Shown one piece after another: positions 32,353 to 41,560 of a DNA stretch of 64,000 nt. Position 1 is the stretch's first letter; each line of letters begins with the position of its first letter. The translations under genes and the position numbers were made by a program. Under the pieces are notes generated by a model. The model had not been told where the DNA came from, did no database searches, and saw only the letters and a list, made by a program, of their open reading frames with translations. This DNA comes from Natronoglycomyces albus (GTDB lineage Bacteria > Actinomycetota > Actinomycetes > Mycobacteriales > Micromonosporaceae), in contig NZ_CP070496.1 in the NCBI RefSeq assembly GCF_016925535.1, forward strand, positions 806,001 to 870,000, written 5' to 3'.

Positions 32353-32972
32353 CAGGACTGCTCCTCCAAGTAGGCCTCAAGAAGCTCCTGATCACGTACC
32401 TCATCCACTGCCGATATCGCCTTGGAACGACAGTCATCAAATATCCGAATATGTTCGTCGTCAATATCGGCTCTCAGCTGCTCGATATCGTCGGTTTCAC
32501 GCACGTCCACCGTGCCGGAAAGATCAGAGTTGGCCAAACACGCATCGAGTTCTTCTCGATAGTCCTCGGCCATCTCACGCGGAGTATTCTCGATATAGGA
32601 ATCTGCAATCTTGTCCATGTACGCCGCTGAACATTCGCTAAAGGCATTGTCTCGCTCTTCGGTCTCGTGAGTCGATGTGCCAGGCTCCCGAAGCAGCACC
32701 ACTGTCATCTCGCGGCTGGTTTCGGCGTCCATGCCCTTGAACAGCACGCCGTGTCCCTTAGAGTCCATACAGGATTCGACGTGGGCGAATGCTTCTTCGT
32801 AATCCGCAAGAGTAGCCGGACCTTCGGAGAGAATCTCCTCTTGCCAGGAGAGCCCGTCGTCAATGGCTATATCGAGATCGGGCGATTCACTCTCACCGCT
32901 GTCACTATTACAGGACGCAGTTGTCAGAAGGGCCGCAGCGGCGAGAAGCCAGGCGATCTTTGTACGGGGCAT
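32352..32972 (-). CDS. lipoprotein, operon partner of the previous one
   Basis: A 206-residue protein with a lipoprotein signal (MPRTKIAWLLAAAALL, lipobox LTTASC, Cys21). The mature part is very acidic and helical, with cysteines in SCMDSKGH, FSECSAAY, DACLANS and DDCRSK, which may form two disulfides. It is the first gene of a two-gene operon; AAGGAC lies upstream of the ATG. Paired acidic lipoproteins of this kind are frequent in actinomycetes, but no function is known to me. Confidence 0.8.
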   Translation of the reverse strand: MPRTKIAWLLAAAALLTTASCNSDSGESESPDLDIAIDDGLSWQEEILSEGPATLADYEEAFAHVESCMDSKGHGVLFKGMDAETSREMTVVLLREPGTSTHETEERDNAFSECSAAYMDKIADSYIENTPREMAEDYREELDACLANSDLSGTVDVRETDDIEQLRADIDDEHIRIFDDCRSKAISAVDEVRDQELLEAYLEEQS

Positions 32973-33139
32973 ATCGTCCTTAGGGGGTTAGTCGTAAGAG
33001 ATAGAGCAGTTCGGGGCGAAAGTAATGCCCCGGAGGCTCGGCACAGTCTCCGGCGCGCACTAGCCGCTACGAAAACCACCTCCACGCTACTGCCTAGGTC
33101 ACCACGACCAAAGCAGTGACGAACTCGAAACTCGGTGGC

Positions 33140-33353
33140 TGGTGCGAGGGCGCACCCGCTATGCTGGAGTGCACGGCGTTGACCCGGCCATCACCGGCGA
33201 GCCCTTCGGAAGAACGGACCATCGTGTTTCACAACCGATGCGTCTCATTAGACCCGGACGGGAGCGGCCCGACACAGCCGCCGAACGAAGCGGAAACACC
33301 AGCACAGCTGGTGTTTCAAGCGAGGTGGTACCGCGGGCACCGCCCGTCCTCGC
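33140..33353 (+). ncRNA. Ile T-box leader of ileS
   Basis: The leader carries the T-box core GGTGGTACCGCGG (33324-33336) in a stem closed by GCGAGG (33320-33325) and CCTCGC (33348-33353). Stem III is a perfect hairpin at 33293-33317 (GAAACACCAGC/GCTGGTGTTTC). An ATC isoleucine specifier is likely at 33190-33192 within GGCCATCACCGGCGAG. A ribosome site (GAGGAG) follows 17 bases before the ileS ATG, and there is no long T-run, so control of translation, as known for actinobacterial ileS T-boxes, is likely. The 5' limit is estimated. Confidence 0.88.
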
Positions 33354-33396
33354 ACCCGAGACTGACCACAGCCGGTGTGTGAGGAGCAACACTCTC

Positions 33397-36300
33397 ATGG
33401 CCTATCCAATGGATGACCCGTCGCGGGGCGTCCCCGCCAGCCCGAACCTCCCCGAGGTTGAACAACGAGTTCTCGAATTCTGGGAAAAAGACGACACCTT
33501 CCGCGCGTCCATCGAGAACCGTCCCGCCGGCGAAAACGGGTCCAACGAGTTCGTCTTCTACGACGGCCCGCCCTTCGCCAACGGCCTGCCGCACTACGGC
33601 CATCTCCTCACCGGCTACGTCAAAGACATCGTTCCGCGCTACCAGACCATGCGTGGACGCCGGGTAGAGCGCCGCTTCGGGTGGGACTGCCACGGCCTCC
33701 CCGCCGAGGTCGAGGCTGAGAAACAACTGGGGCTGAAATCGAAGGCCGACGTCGAGGCCCTAGGCATCGACAAGTTCAACGCCGCCACCAAAGCCTCGGT
33801 GCTCAAGTACACCGGCGAATGGGAAGACTACGTCACCCGCCAGGCCCGCTGGGTCGACTTCGACAATGACTACAAGACCCTCGATCTGCCCTACATGGAA
33901 AGCGTCATGTGGGCGTTCAAGACCCTCTACGACAAGGGTTTGGTCTACGAGGGCTACCGGGTTTTGTGGTACTGCTGGCGCTGCGAAACGCCATTGGCGG
34001 CCACCGAAACCAAGATGGACGACACCTACCGCGACCGACAGGACCCGGCCGTGACCGTCGGCCTGGAACTGCGCGACGGTGACCTGGCCGGGGTGCAGAT
34101 GCTGGTGTGGACGACCACGCCCTGGACCCTGCCGTCCAACCTCGCCGCCGCCGTTCACCCGGACGTCGAATACGTCGTGGTCTCCGCAGGCGACCAAAAG
34201 TACCTGTTGGCCAAGGAACGGGTAGCCGCGTATGCGAAGGAACTGGGGGAGCAGCCGCCGGTAGTAGCGACCTACCTGGGCCGCGACCTTGTGGGCCAGC
34301 GTTACCACCCGGTGTTCGACTTCTTCGCCGACCAGGAGAACGCCTTCCAGGTCCTGCAAGCCGACTACGTCACCACCGACGACGGCACCGGCGTTGTGCA
34401 CATAGCACCCGCCTTTGGTGAAGAGGACAAACTTGTCACCGACGCGGCCGACATCGACCCGGTCGTGCCGGTCAACGCGCGCGGCCAGTTCAGCGACGAA
34501 GTGCCGCCCTATGAGGGGCAGCTGGTCTTCGACGCCAACAGGGCCATCATCGCCGACCTCAAAGCGGCCGGAAAGATGTTGCGTCACGACACGTACAACC
34601 ACAATTACCCGCACTGCTGGCGCTGTGATTCACCGCTGATCCAGCGGGCCGTCTCGTCGTGGTTCGTCGCCGTGACGAAGTTCCGCGACCGGATGCTGGA
34701 GCTGAACCAGGACATCAACTGGACCCCCAGCCACGTGCGCGACGGTCAGTTCGGGCGGTGGCTGGAGGGCGCGCGCGACTGGAACATCTCCCGCAACCGT
34801 TTCTGGGGCTCGCCGATCCCCGTATGGATCTCCGATGACCCGGAGTATCCGCGCATCGACGTCTACGGGTCGCTTGACCAAATGGAGGCCGACTTTGGAG
34901 TGCGGCCCACCGACCTGCATCGGCCGTACGTGGACGAACTGACTCGCCCCAACCCCGACGACCCGACCGGCAAGTCGACCATGCGGCGAGTTCCGGAGGT
35001 GCTCGACTGTTGGTTCGAGTCCGGTTCGATGTCGTTCGCGCAGGTGCACTACCCGTTTGAGAACGCCGACTGGTTCGAGCACCACTACCCGGGTGACTTC
35101 ATCGTGGAGTACACCGCGCAAACGCGCGGCTGGTTCTACACGATGCACGTCCTGGCCACGGCGCTGTTCGACCGCCCGGCTTTCAAGAACTGCCTCGTTC
35201 ACGGCACGTTGCTGGGCGAAGATGGCCTGAAGATGTCGAAGTCGCTGCGCAACTACCCGGACGTGTACGAGACGTTTGACTCCTACGGCGCTGACGCGAT
35301 GCGGTGGTTCCTGGTGGCCTCGCCGGTGCTTCGTGGTGGCGATATGCCCGTCACCGAGGCGGGTGTGCGCGACTCGGTCCGACAGGTCATGTTGCCGCTG
35401 TGGAACGTGTGGTACTTCTACACGCTTTACACCGGCGCGGCCGGGTACTCCACGACGCCCGAAGCGGCGCGTGCAGCAGCTTTGGCCAGCGATAACGAAT
35501 TGGACCGGTACTTGCTGGCCAAGACCAGGCAGCTGGTCGAGGACGTCACCGCTGGAATGGACGAGTTCGATTTGGCCGCGGGGACCACGGCTTTCCGCTC
35601 CTACCTCGACAGCCTCACCAACTGGTACGTGCGTCGTTCCCGCGACCGATTCTGGGCGGGCGACGAGGCGGCCTTCGCCACGCTGGCTACGGCCCTAAAG
35701 ACCGTGTGCGAGGTGGCGGCGCCGCTGTTGCCGCTGGTCACCGAAGACATCTGGCGCGGCCTCACGGGTGGGCGCTCGGTGCATTTGGCCGACTGGCCTG
35801 ACTCAGAGGACCTACCATCGGACCCGCAGCTTGTGGCGGCGATGGACGAGGTGCGCGAGGTGTGCTCGGCGGGCTTGAGCCTGCGTAAGGCCACCAAGCT
35901 ACGGGTGCGCCTGCCGTTGGCCTCACTGACGGTCGCCACCGAGAGCGCGTCTCGGCTGCGACAGTTTAGCCACTTGATCGCTGATGAGGTCAACGTCAAA
36001 CAGGTTGAGTTCGACGCCGACTTGAGCGCGTACTCGAAGAACGACCTGAAGCTGATCCCGCGTGTGCTGGGCCCTCGTTTGGGCAAAGACGTGCAGCGGG
36101 TCATCAAAGCGGTCAAGAGTGGAGACTGGCAGGTTGAGGGAGACACAGTCACCGCCGGTGGCGTCCAGCTCCAAGCCGGCGAGTACGAACTCACCATGAC
36201 TCCCCTCGCGGCTGACCGTACGCAGTCGCTGCCCGGCCAGTCCGCAGTGGTGTTGCTCGACACTGAGGTCACTCCGGAACTGGCCGCCGAGGGCGCTGCC

Positions 36301-36546
36301 AGAGACGTGGTCCGGGTTGTGCAGCAGGCACGAAAGGACGCCGACCTCAATGTCGCCGACCGGGTGCGTGTCACCATCGACGTCAGTGACGAGGTACGTC
36401 AGGCCGTGGAAGCACATCGCGAGTTCGTGCAGGCCGAGACGTTGGCGGTGGACCTTGACTTCGCGTCCCTGAGCCCTGAGGCGACCACTGGTGAGACCGG
36501 TGAGGGCGGCCTCGTCCGCGCGGCGGTCAAGAAGCACTCCAACTAG
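33397..36546 (+). CDS. ileS: isoleucyl-tRNA synthetase
   Basis: A 1049-residue class I synthetase that charges tRNA-Ile. HIGH appears as HYGH in [15 protein letters not shown], and KMSKS as [19 protein letters not shown] and CWRCDSP are two Cys pairs, probably zinc-binding. The editing domain contains [17 protein letters not shown]. The length and the C-terminal extension with [13 protein letters not shown] fit the long (eukaryote-like) IleRS type common in actinobacteria. The ATG at 33397 has GAGGAG upstream and follows a T-box, so uncharged tRNA-Ile should raise expression. A 23-bp terminator follows. Confidence 0.97.
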   Translation: MAYPMDDPSRGVPASPNLPEVEQRVLEFWEKDDTFRASIENRPAGENGSNEFVFYDGPPFANGLPHYGHLLTGYVKDIVPRYQTMRGRRVERRFGWDCHGLPAEVEAEKQLGLKSKADVEALGIDKFNAATKASVLKYTGEWEDYVTRQARWVDFDNDYKTLDLPYMESVMWAFKTLYDKGLVYEGYRVLWYCWRCETPLAATETKMDDTYRDRQDPAVTVGLELRDGDLAGVQMLVWTTTPWTLPSNLAAAVHPDVEYVVVSAGDQKYLLAKERVAAYAKELGEQPPVVATYLGRDLVGQRYHPVFDFFADQENAFQVLQADYVTTDDGTGVVHIAPAFGEEDKLVTDAADIDPVVPVNARGQFSDEVPPYEGQLVFDANRAIIADLKAAGKMLRHDTYNHNYPHCWRCDSPLIQRAVSSWFVAVTKFRDRMLELNQDINWTPSHVRDGQFGRWLEGARDWNISRNRFWGSPIPVWISDDPEYPRIDVYGSLDQMEADFGVRPTDLHRPYVDELTRPNPDDPTGKSTMRRVPEVLDCWFESGSMSFAQVHYPFENADWFEHHYPGDFIVEYTAQTRGWFYTMHVLATALFDRPAFKNCLVHGTLLGEDGLKMSKSLRNYPDVYETFDSYGADAMRWFLVASPVLRGGDMPVTEAGVRDSVRQVMLPLWNVWYFYTLYTGAAGYSTTPEAARAAALASDNELDRYLLAKTRQLVEDVTAGMDEFDLAAGTTAFRSYLDSLTNWYVRRSRDRFWAGDEAAFATLATALKTVCEVAAPLLPLVTEDIWRGLTGGRSVHLADWPDSEDLPSDPQLVAAMDEVREVCSAGLSLRKATKLRVRLPLASLTVATESASRLRQFSHLIADEVNVKQVEFDADLSAYSKNDLKLIPRVLGPRLGKDVQRVIKAVKSGDWQVEGDTVTAGGVQLQAGEYELTMTPLAADRTQSLPGQSAVVLLDTEVTPELAAEGAARDVVRVVQQARKDADLNVADRVRVTIDVSDEVRQAVEAHREFVQAETLAVDLDFASLSPEATTGETGEGGLVRAAVKKHSN

Positions 36547-36550
36547 TAGT

Positions 36551-36599
36551 GAACATGGGTGGGGCCCAACGCCAATGGCGTTGGGCCCCACCCATGTTC
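36551..36599. terminator. terminator after ileS
   Basis: A perfect 23-bp stem pairs 36551-36573 (starting GAACATGGGTGGGG) with 36577-36599 around AAT. It lies between the convergent ileS and proline-rich membrane gene and can act on both strands. Confidence 0.88.
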
Positions 36600-36655
36600 C
36601 GAGGACGTCTTATGACGTCACAGGGTCGTTCGCTGGTGTGAATGTCCCGCAGGTG

Positions 36656-37474
36656 CTAGCCGCTGAACGGCTCGCACACCAGCCACGTTCCGTCTTCTTG
36701 CTTCAGCTCGATGGTGCCCGAATCGGTCTCGGTGACTTCGGTCCAGCTGCCGTCCATGCTTGGCTCCAACGAGTTCCACGAGGCCTCGTATTCGACAGTG
36801 GCCGTGTCGCCGTCAACGGTGGAGTTGGTGGCGGTGAAGTTCAAGTTCGGGTTGGGGTAGTTGGGCATCTCGAAATCGAAGTCCTCCCCAAACTCGGAAC
36901 CCAACTCCTCCAACTGGTCGAGTTCTTCCTGCGCCTGCTTGGCCTCGGCGACCATATCGTCGATTTCGGAACGCATATCGGAGCACACGTACGGACGAAT
37001 GGCGTTGGCGGCGGTCTCGATGTCGTCAGGGTTGCTGGCGCGCATCTCCAAGAACGCTTCCATGGCCTGCTCGGCGACCGACTCAGGCGAGTCCCCGCTA
37101 CGGGGGCCGTCGGAGGCCCACGGTTGAGCGATCACCAGAACGATGGCGATGACCAGGACCAATGCGCCCGCACCAATACCGATGATGAGGCCGGTGCTGC
37201 TCTTCTTGGGCGGCGGACCGCCCGGGTAGCCGCCTTGCGGAGCCCCATAGGGCGGGTATCCGCCGCCGCCTCCCCCTGCGGGAGGCTGATGTCCGGGAGG
37301 CATGGATGAGGGAGGCATTCCACCGGGCGGCACGCCGCCTCCGGGAGGGGGACCCATGGGCGGGTGTTGCGGGTATCCGGGCTGCTGCTGCGGTGGGTAC
37401 CCCGGTTGCTGCGGAGGCTGCTGGTTCGGGTCCCAGCCCGGCTGCTGCCCGCCTGCGGGCGGTGGGTATGACAT
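36656..37474 (-). CDS. proline-rich single-pass membrane protein
   Basis: A 272-residue protein: a Pro/Gly/Gln-rich cytoplasmic head (1-90) with tandem PGYPPQQQ-type repeats, one membrane helix (about 94-115, GLIIGIGAGALVLVIAIVLVI), and an extracellular domain (about 120-272). That domain begins with a helix (SVAEQAMEAFLEM) and ends with beta strands (TATVEYEASWNSL, TIELKQEDGTWLVCEPF), like the lumazine-binding or DUF4878 kind that often follows Pro-rich anchors in actinobacteria. AAGGAC lies 8 bases before the ATG. It lies next to the type VII locus but is not a known component of it. Confidence 0.78.
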   Translation of the reverse strand: MSYPPPAGGQQPGWDPNQQPPQQPGYPPQQQPGYPQHPPMGPPPGGGVPPGGMPPSSMPPGHQPPAGGGGGGYPPYGAPQGGYPGGPPPKKSSTGLIIGIGAGALVLVIAIVLVIAQPWASDGPRSGDSPESVAEQAMEAFLEMRASNPDDIETAANAIRPYVCSDMRSEIDDMVAEAKQAQEELDQLEELGSEFGEDFDFEMPNYPNPNLNFTATNSTVDGDTATVEYEASWNSLEPSMDGSWTEVTETDSGTIELKQEDGTWLVCEPFSG

Positions 37475-37754
37475 GTGCGTTGTCCTTCGGCGATGGAAGT
37501 TTTACAGGAGATGGTGCGGTCGCAAACTCGATGAAATCTGCGCCCAAGTGGTTCGCCTCCAGCCGCCGCAAAGAACGTTCACCTCGGCGGTGACCCCGGC
37601 GAACGCCGACGTAGCGGCCAGCTAGACATCGCCGGGACGGTTGTCGAAGCCGGCGGTTCCCGCGTGAACGCGTGAGGGGCGTGCTCAATGGTTGAGCCCC
37701 CTCAGGCTAACACGCAGGTGGCCAAGTTTCAGTCGTTGTCCCGCCGGGGAGAAA
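37475..37754. other. intergenic region left of the type VII locus
   Basis: No gene is seen. The left part should hold the promoter of the minus-strand proline-rich membrane gene; the right end holds the eccB terminator (listed separately). Confidence 0.4.
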
Positions 37755-37786
37755 AGCCCGCAACGGAGTCGAATTCCGTTACGGGC
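37755..37786 (-). terminator. intrinsic terminator after eccB
   Basis: On the minus strand AGCCCGTAACGGA and TCCGTTGCGGGCT form a 13-bp stem with one mismatch, followed by a TTTT run. It starts 28 bases after the eccB stop. Confidence 0.82.
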
Positions 37787-37814
37787 TCATCGAAATCAAG
37801 CGGACACGATGCGG

Positions 37815-39362
37815 CTATTCGTCGCTCTCGCCGTCGCCGTCATCGTCGTCTTCGTCGTCCTCACCGGGATCATAGGGGTCGAATTCCTCGGTCGGGTTGA
37901 GCTGACCGCGCGCCTCGAACGGGTCGAGGTTTGGCCCCGGGGGCATGAGGTGAATAAACGAGCTGGGTATGCCGACGGGTTCGACATCGTTGTAGCCCAG
38001 CTTGTTCTTCGTCTCGCCCGGTGCCTTGTAGTCGACCAGCTCGTACTTGATGCCCAGGTCATCGACGAGGAACTGGGCGGGGGCGAGGTTCTGGCCCGGT
38101 CGCGGCTGAGCCTGCACCAGCGCGCCGGTTCCGCCCTTCATGACGATTTGCGCGGGGTTACCGGTGATCAGGTCGCCCTCGTCGGTGAACTCCTGGTTAT
38201 CGGCCGCGTCAGTGAGGAAGGAGGGAGCAACCGCGAACGTGGTGACCTTCACCTGTGAGTCTGACTGGGACAAGTGTGGTTCGAAGACGCCGCAGACAGT
38301 CGGACGCGGCCCGTCCAGGGTGCGCAACTGGTCGATGTCTTGCGGGAAGTTCGCGTTCTCCAAGTGGACGGTCGCTTCGGTGCCAATGCGACTGAGCTCA
38401 GCGAGCGTAGCTTGCGTGAGGTCGCCCACGGAGTCAACCTCCAAAAGCTGCGCGATCATGGGAGAGATGCGCGCGAACTCAGGGTTGTCGTCGCTGTTAC
38501 GGATCAACACATAGTGGTTTTCGCCATCGGTGACCGGAGTGCCATACGCGATGGGTTCGCTGTTGAGCGACTCACCGGAATCCTCCCCGAACTCGGGTAG
38601 GTCGGGGTGCCAAAAGTCGGGCCCGGCCACCAGCGTGTTCAGGAACTCTTTGGTGACCTCGGTGGAGTCCGATGAGGAATGCCATCCGAATGGCGTGAGC
38701 GCACTGGAGTCGGGAATCGCCATACGTTGGTTGTTCCACAACAGATACTGGTCCCCTTGCTCGGTGTGGACCAGCATCGCCTCGTTTTCCGCCAGTGACT
38801 CTCCGCCGGAGAGATTGGCGTGCGCCACCTGCGTGAAGAGGAAGTCGTGGTCGTCTTGAGCCTGAATGGAACAGACGTTCCATTTGCTGTCCTGGTCGAG
38901 GTTGCGGGTGGGGGCTGAGGGAGCGCCGACGATGCCGATGGGGTGAGCCTTCGGAATCGGGTCGATCGAGTCCTGCTTGAGCCGCTGCACCGGCGGCTCA
39001 CCGGTGGGGTCAAAGTCCAACGCCAGCAAAGCCGACGTGTAGTTCAACACCGGAAAGAGCACCAGCGGCGAATTGGGGTCACCGGGCGTTTGGTGCTCGT
39101 AGATGTATACCTCTCCGGTATCGCGGTCCATGACGATATTCCCATGTTCGGGCTCACTGGAGCCAAAGCCCAGCAAACCGACCAACAGAAAAATACCCAT
39201 GATGATGACCATGATCATCGTCGAGGCAAAAATGGACATGCCGACACGACGCAGGGGGCGCTCAGTGGATTCGGGGTTCGCCATAAGCAGCGCGAGGTTC
39301 ATCCGCTGCGTCGTATAGCGGTGTGCGTCCACCTGTTCACGGCGGGAGCGCATCTGCACCAT
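37815..39362 (-). CDS. eccB: type VII secretion system membrane protein EccB
   Basis: A 515-residue core component of the type VII secretion channel. The cytoplasmic N-terminus has the family motif SRREQVDAHRYTTQRMNLALL, followed by PLRRVGMS and one membrane helix (about 43-66, IFASTMIMVIIMGIFLLVGLL). The large extracytoplasmic part (about 75-490) has the EccB repeat domains, with a cysteine pair (NVCSI and TVCGV), and ends in a long acidic Asp/Glu tail. EccB anchors the complex on the outer side of the membrane. It lies 98 bases after eccD on the same strand. Confidence 0.93.
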   Translation of the reverse strand: MVQMRSRREQVDAHRYTTQRMNLALLMANPESTERPLRRVGMSIFASTMIMVIIMGIFLLVGLLGFGSSEPEHGNIVMDRDTGEVYIYEHQTPGDPNSPLVLFPVLNYTSALLALDFDPTGEPPVQRLKQDSIDPIPKAHPIGIVGAPSAPTRNLDQDSKWNVCSIQAQDDHDFLFTQVAHANLSGGESLAENEAMLVHTEQGDQYLLWNNQRMAIPDSSALTPFGWHSSSDSTEVTKEFLNTLVAGPDFWHPDLPEFGEDSGESLNSEPIAYGTPVTDGENHYVLIRNSDDNPEFARISPMIAQLLEVDSVGDLTQATLAELSRIGTEATVHLENANFPQDIDQLRTLDGPRPTVCGVFEPHLSQSDSQVKVTTFAVAPSFLTDAADNQEFTDEGDLITGNPAQIVMKGGTGALVQAQPRPGQNLAPAQFLVDDLGIKYELVDYKAPGETKNKLGYNDVEPVGIPSSFIHLMPPGPNLDPFEARGQLNPTEEFDPYDPGEDDEDDDDGDGESDE

Positions 39363-39460
39363 AGTGGCTCGAACCTTTCTGGGTTAGCGGCTGAAGAGTC
39401 GCGGGGGTGTGCCGGGGCCCTATGTCTTTGTGTCGGCGAGGACGGAGTTGGCCGAGAGAA

Positions 39461-40864
39461 TCAGCCTCGCAAGGTCAGACCCCAGGCGAACAGTCCGGTG
39501 GCCCAGCCGACCAGCGGCAGGATCGACACGATCAGAAGAGCCTCGGCGATGTCGAGCAGGCGACCCCAGGTGGGGGCGAGTTTCTTACCGGCCACGGCCA
39601 GGCCATAGACCATCGCGATCAAGGTGACCAGCACCAGTGCGCCCAGGATGGCGACGAGGCGGACCAGGAGGCCACCGTCGATAAAGATCGCGGTGATAAC
39701 CGTTCCCAGCGCGAGCATTCCCGCCGTCATGACCACGATGCGAGCGGCCCGATCGTCGATGGTGCGAGAGCGGCTCATGAGAACCAAACCGATGACAGCT
39801 CCGAGGATCGGCCCGGTCAAGTGCCCCGAAAAGGCCAAGACTCCGGCGGCGATACCAGCGACGATGGCAACGAACGAATAGATGGCCGCCAGATAGTCGG
39901 CGGCGCGTTCACTCAGCGACAGGACCCGCTTGCCGTCGACCGGTTCGTCGTCGCCAGCCTTTAGTTCCTCAGTTGTGTTCGGAAGTTGTGGAGTCGGCAC
40001 CGAAGCGATCGCCAGCGAAACCTTCGGCGCCGCCGGAATGAGAGCCAACGCCAACGGAGCGGCGATGGCCGCGCCGGTGGAGGCCGTCGCGCCGGGAATC
40101 AACATCATCGCGCCCACGGAAATCGTTAGGACTATGGATGACAACAACGTGGTCATAAAGACCGGGATCGCAGAGGAGTCCCCGACTGACAGCATTGCCA
40201 AGACAGAGAACAACAGGACCGTGGCGGCGGCCATCAGGACGTGCGGAGCGGACAACTCGGTGAGTTTTAGGTCACCGGCGGCGACCAAGAGGCCGCCGAC
40301 TCCGGCGTAGGCCACAGCGGTCAGGCCGAAGTAAGTGGCGGCCCGGGAGTCGCCCACCGCGCGCGACAACAGCAGACACGCACCGATAAGCACGGCCGCC
40401 CCGCTCAATGCCACAAGAGCGCCCGGCAGATGCGGCGGCCCGGTGAGAGCGATGGCGGTGGCCCCGGCCATCATCGCCAACGTGCCGATCATGACCGAGA
40501 AACGCTTCGTGGCGCGGTGGTCCCACCGATTGCCACGGTTTTCGGTGGCGGTCGCGATCGCGTCAATGACGTCGTCAAAGACGATCTCGGGCTTCGCGTC
40601 GTTGGCGGGAGTCAAATAGAGAAGCTCACCGTCGTGCAAAGACAATTGACTACAAGTGTGACCCGTGTCCAACGGCTGGTCGCCCAACTTCGACAGAATC
40701 CAGCCGCCGTTCTCAGCGGCTTCGTCCAAGTAGTACTCACCAGCCTGGTGCAAAATTGTGGGCAGCAGGTCAGCCAATGGGACATCGGAGGGCAATGCCA
40801 AGTCGATACGCGTCTTCGGGCTAACAATGGTTACCCGACTTAGCGTGGCCGCCTTGCTACTCAC
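39461..40864 (-). CDS. eccD: type VII secretion system integral membrane protein EccD
   Basis: A 467-residue protein with a ubiquitin-like cytoplasmic domain (about 8-90; VTIVSPKTRIDLALPSDVPL, DGELLYLTP) and about eleven membrane helices (about 125-465), the EccD layout. EccD dimers form the membrane vestibule of the type VII channel. The GTG at 40864 has GGAGGT 7 bases upstream. It heads the eccD-eccB operon and is divergent from eccC across a 696-base gap. Confidence 0.93.
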   Translation of the reverse strand: MSSKAATLSRVTIVSPKTRIDLALPSDVPLADLLPTILHQAGEYYLDEAAENGGWILSKLGDQPLDTGHTCSQLSLHDGELLYLTPANDAKPEIVFDDVIDAIATATENRGNRWDHRATKRFSVMIGTLAMMAGATAIALTGPPHLPGALVALSGAAVLIGACLLLSRAVGDSRAATYFGLTAVAYAGVGGLLVAAGDLKLTELSAPHVLMAAATVLLFSVLAMLSVGDSSAIPVFMTTLLSSIVLTISVGAMMLIPGATASTGAAIAAPLALALIPAAPKVSLAIASVPTPQLPNTTEELKAGDDEPVDGKRVLSLSERAADYLAAIYSFVAIVAGIAAGVLAFSGHLTGPILGAVIGLVLMSRSRTIDDRAARIVVMTAGMLALGTVITAIFIDGGLLVRLVAILGALVLVTLIAMVYGLAVAGKKLAPTWGRLLDIAEALLIVSILPLVGWATGLFAWGLTLRG

Positions 40865-41560
40865 CGCAAGTACCTCCAGGAGTGGGGTGTGGGAACGATC
40901 CGCGGGCTGAGGAATACGGCCCCCAGACCACTTTTATACACGAGGTGTCGAACACTTTGAGTTTTTCGAGTTGGCCACCGCTCATCGACCCCTTCTCAGG
41001 TAGGTGCCGGGCGCGATGATCACGCAACGAAATGTGACTGTCGCACAAGGTGACAGTCCATGATGATGGTTCTCCAGCCAGCATAAGGGGGGCTTGCACA
41101 TCGACGCGCACCAACCCGACAGGCGCACGGCCACAGATCACGCCACCGTGACCAGAAGGGATGGCGATGCTGACTTATCCTCGGTTTGAGATACTGGATC
41201 AGTCGAACCGGCTGTGGTGAGCACGGCGCTCGTACACTGTCTCGCGTTGGAATCACCGGCAGCGGACTGGTCCCCTGATGTTGAAGTAGCGTTAGGCGGG
41301 TCGCGTCCGTAAACTGGAATAAAACTGGCGTAATGCCGTTTCGTTAACCCAAGAAGCGGTGCCCCGGACACTGTGAGCAAACATATTCGGTGTGCCGACG
41401 CTAGAAATGTGAGCTTGAGACTCCTCGGCTTGCCCAGCGCGTGAAACTTGATAAAGCTCGTCGTCTTAAACACCCCGAAACGCGAAGCGTTCGACGTGGT
41501 AGGCGCCTTAAAATCGAAAGACTCGGCGTGTCAACGCCGAGCCCCGGGAGTTGGCAAACT
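40865..41560. other. divergent promoter region between eccD and eccC
   Basis: About 700 bases with no convincing gene. It should hold promoters for both arms of the type VII locus. A perfect hairpin CTCGGCGT-GTCA-ACGCCGAG (41522-41541) lies 19 bases before the eccC start and may affect its translation. Confidence 0.45.
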
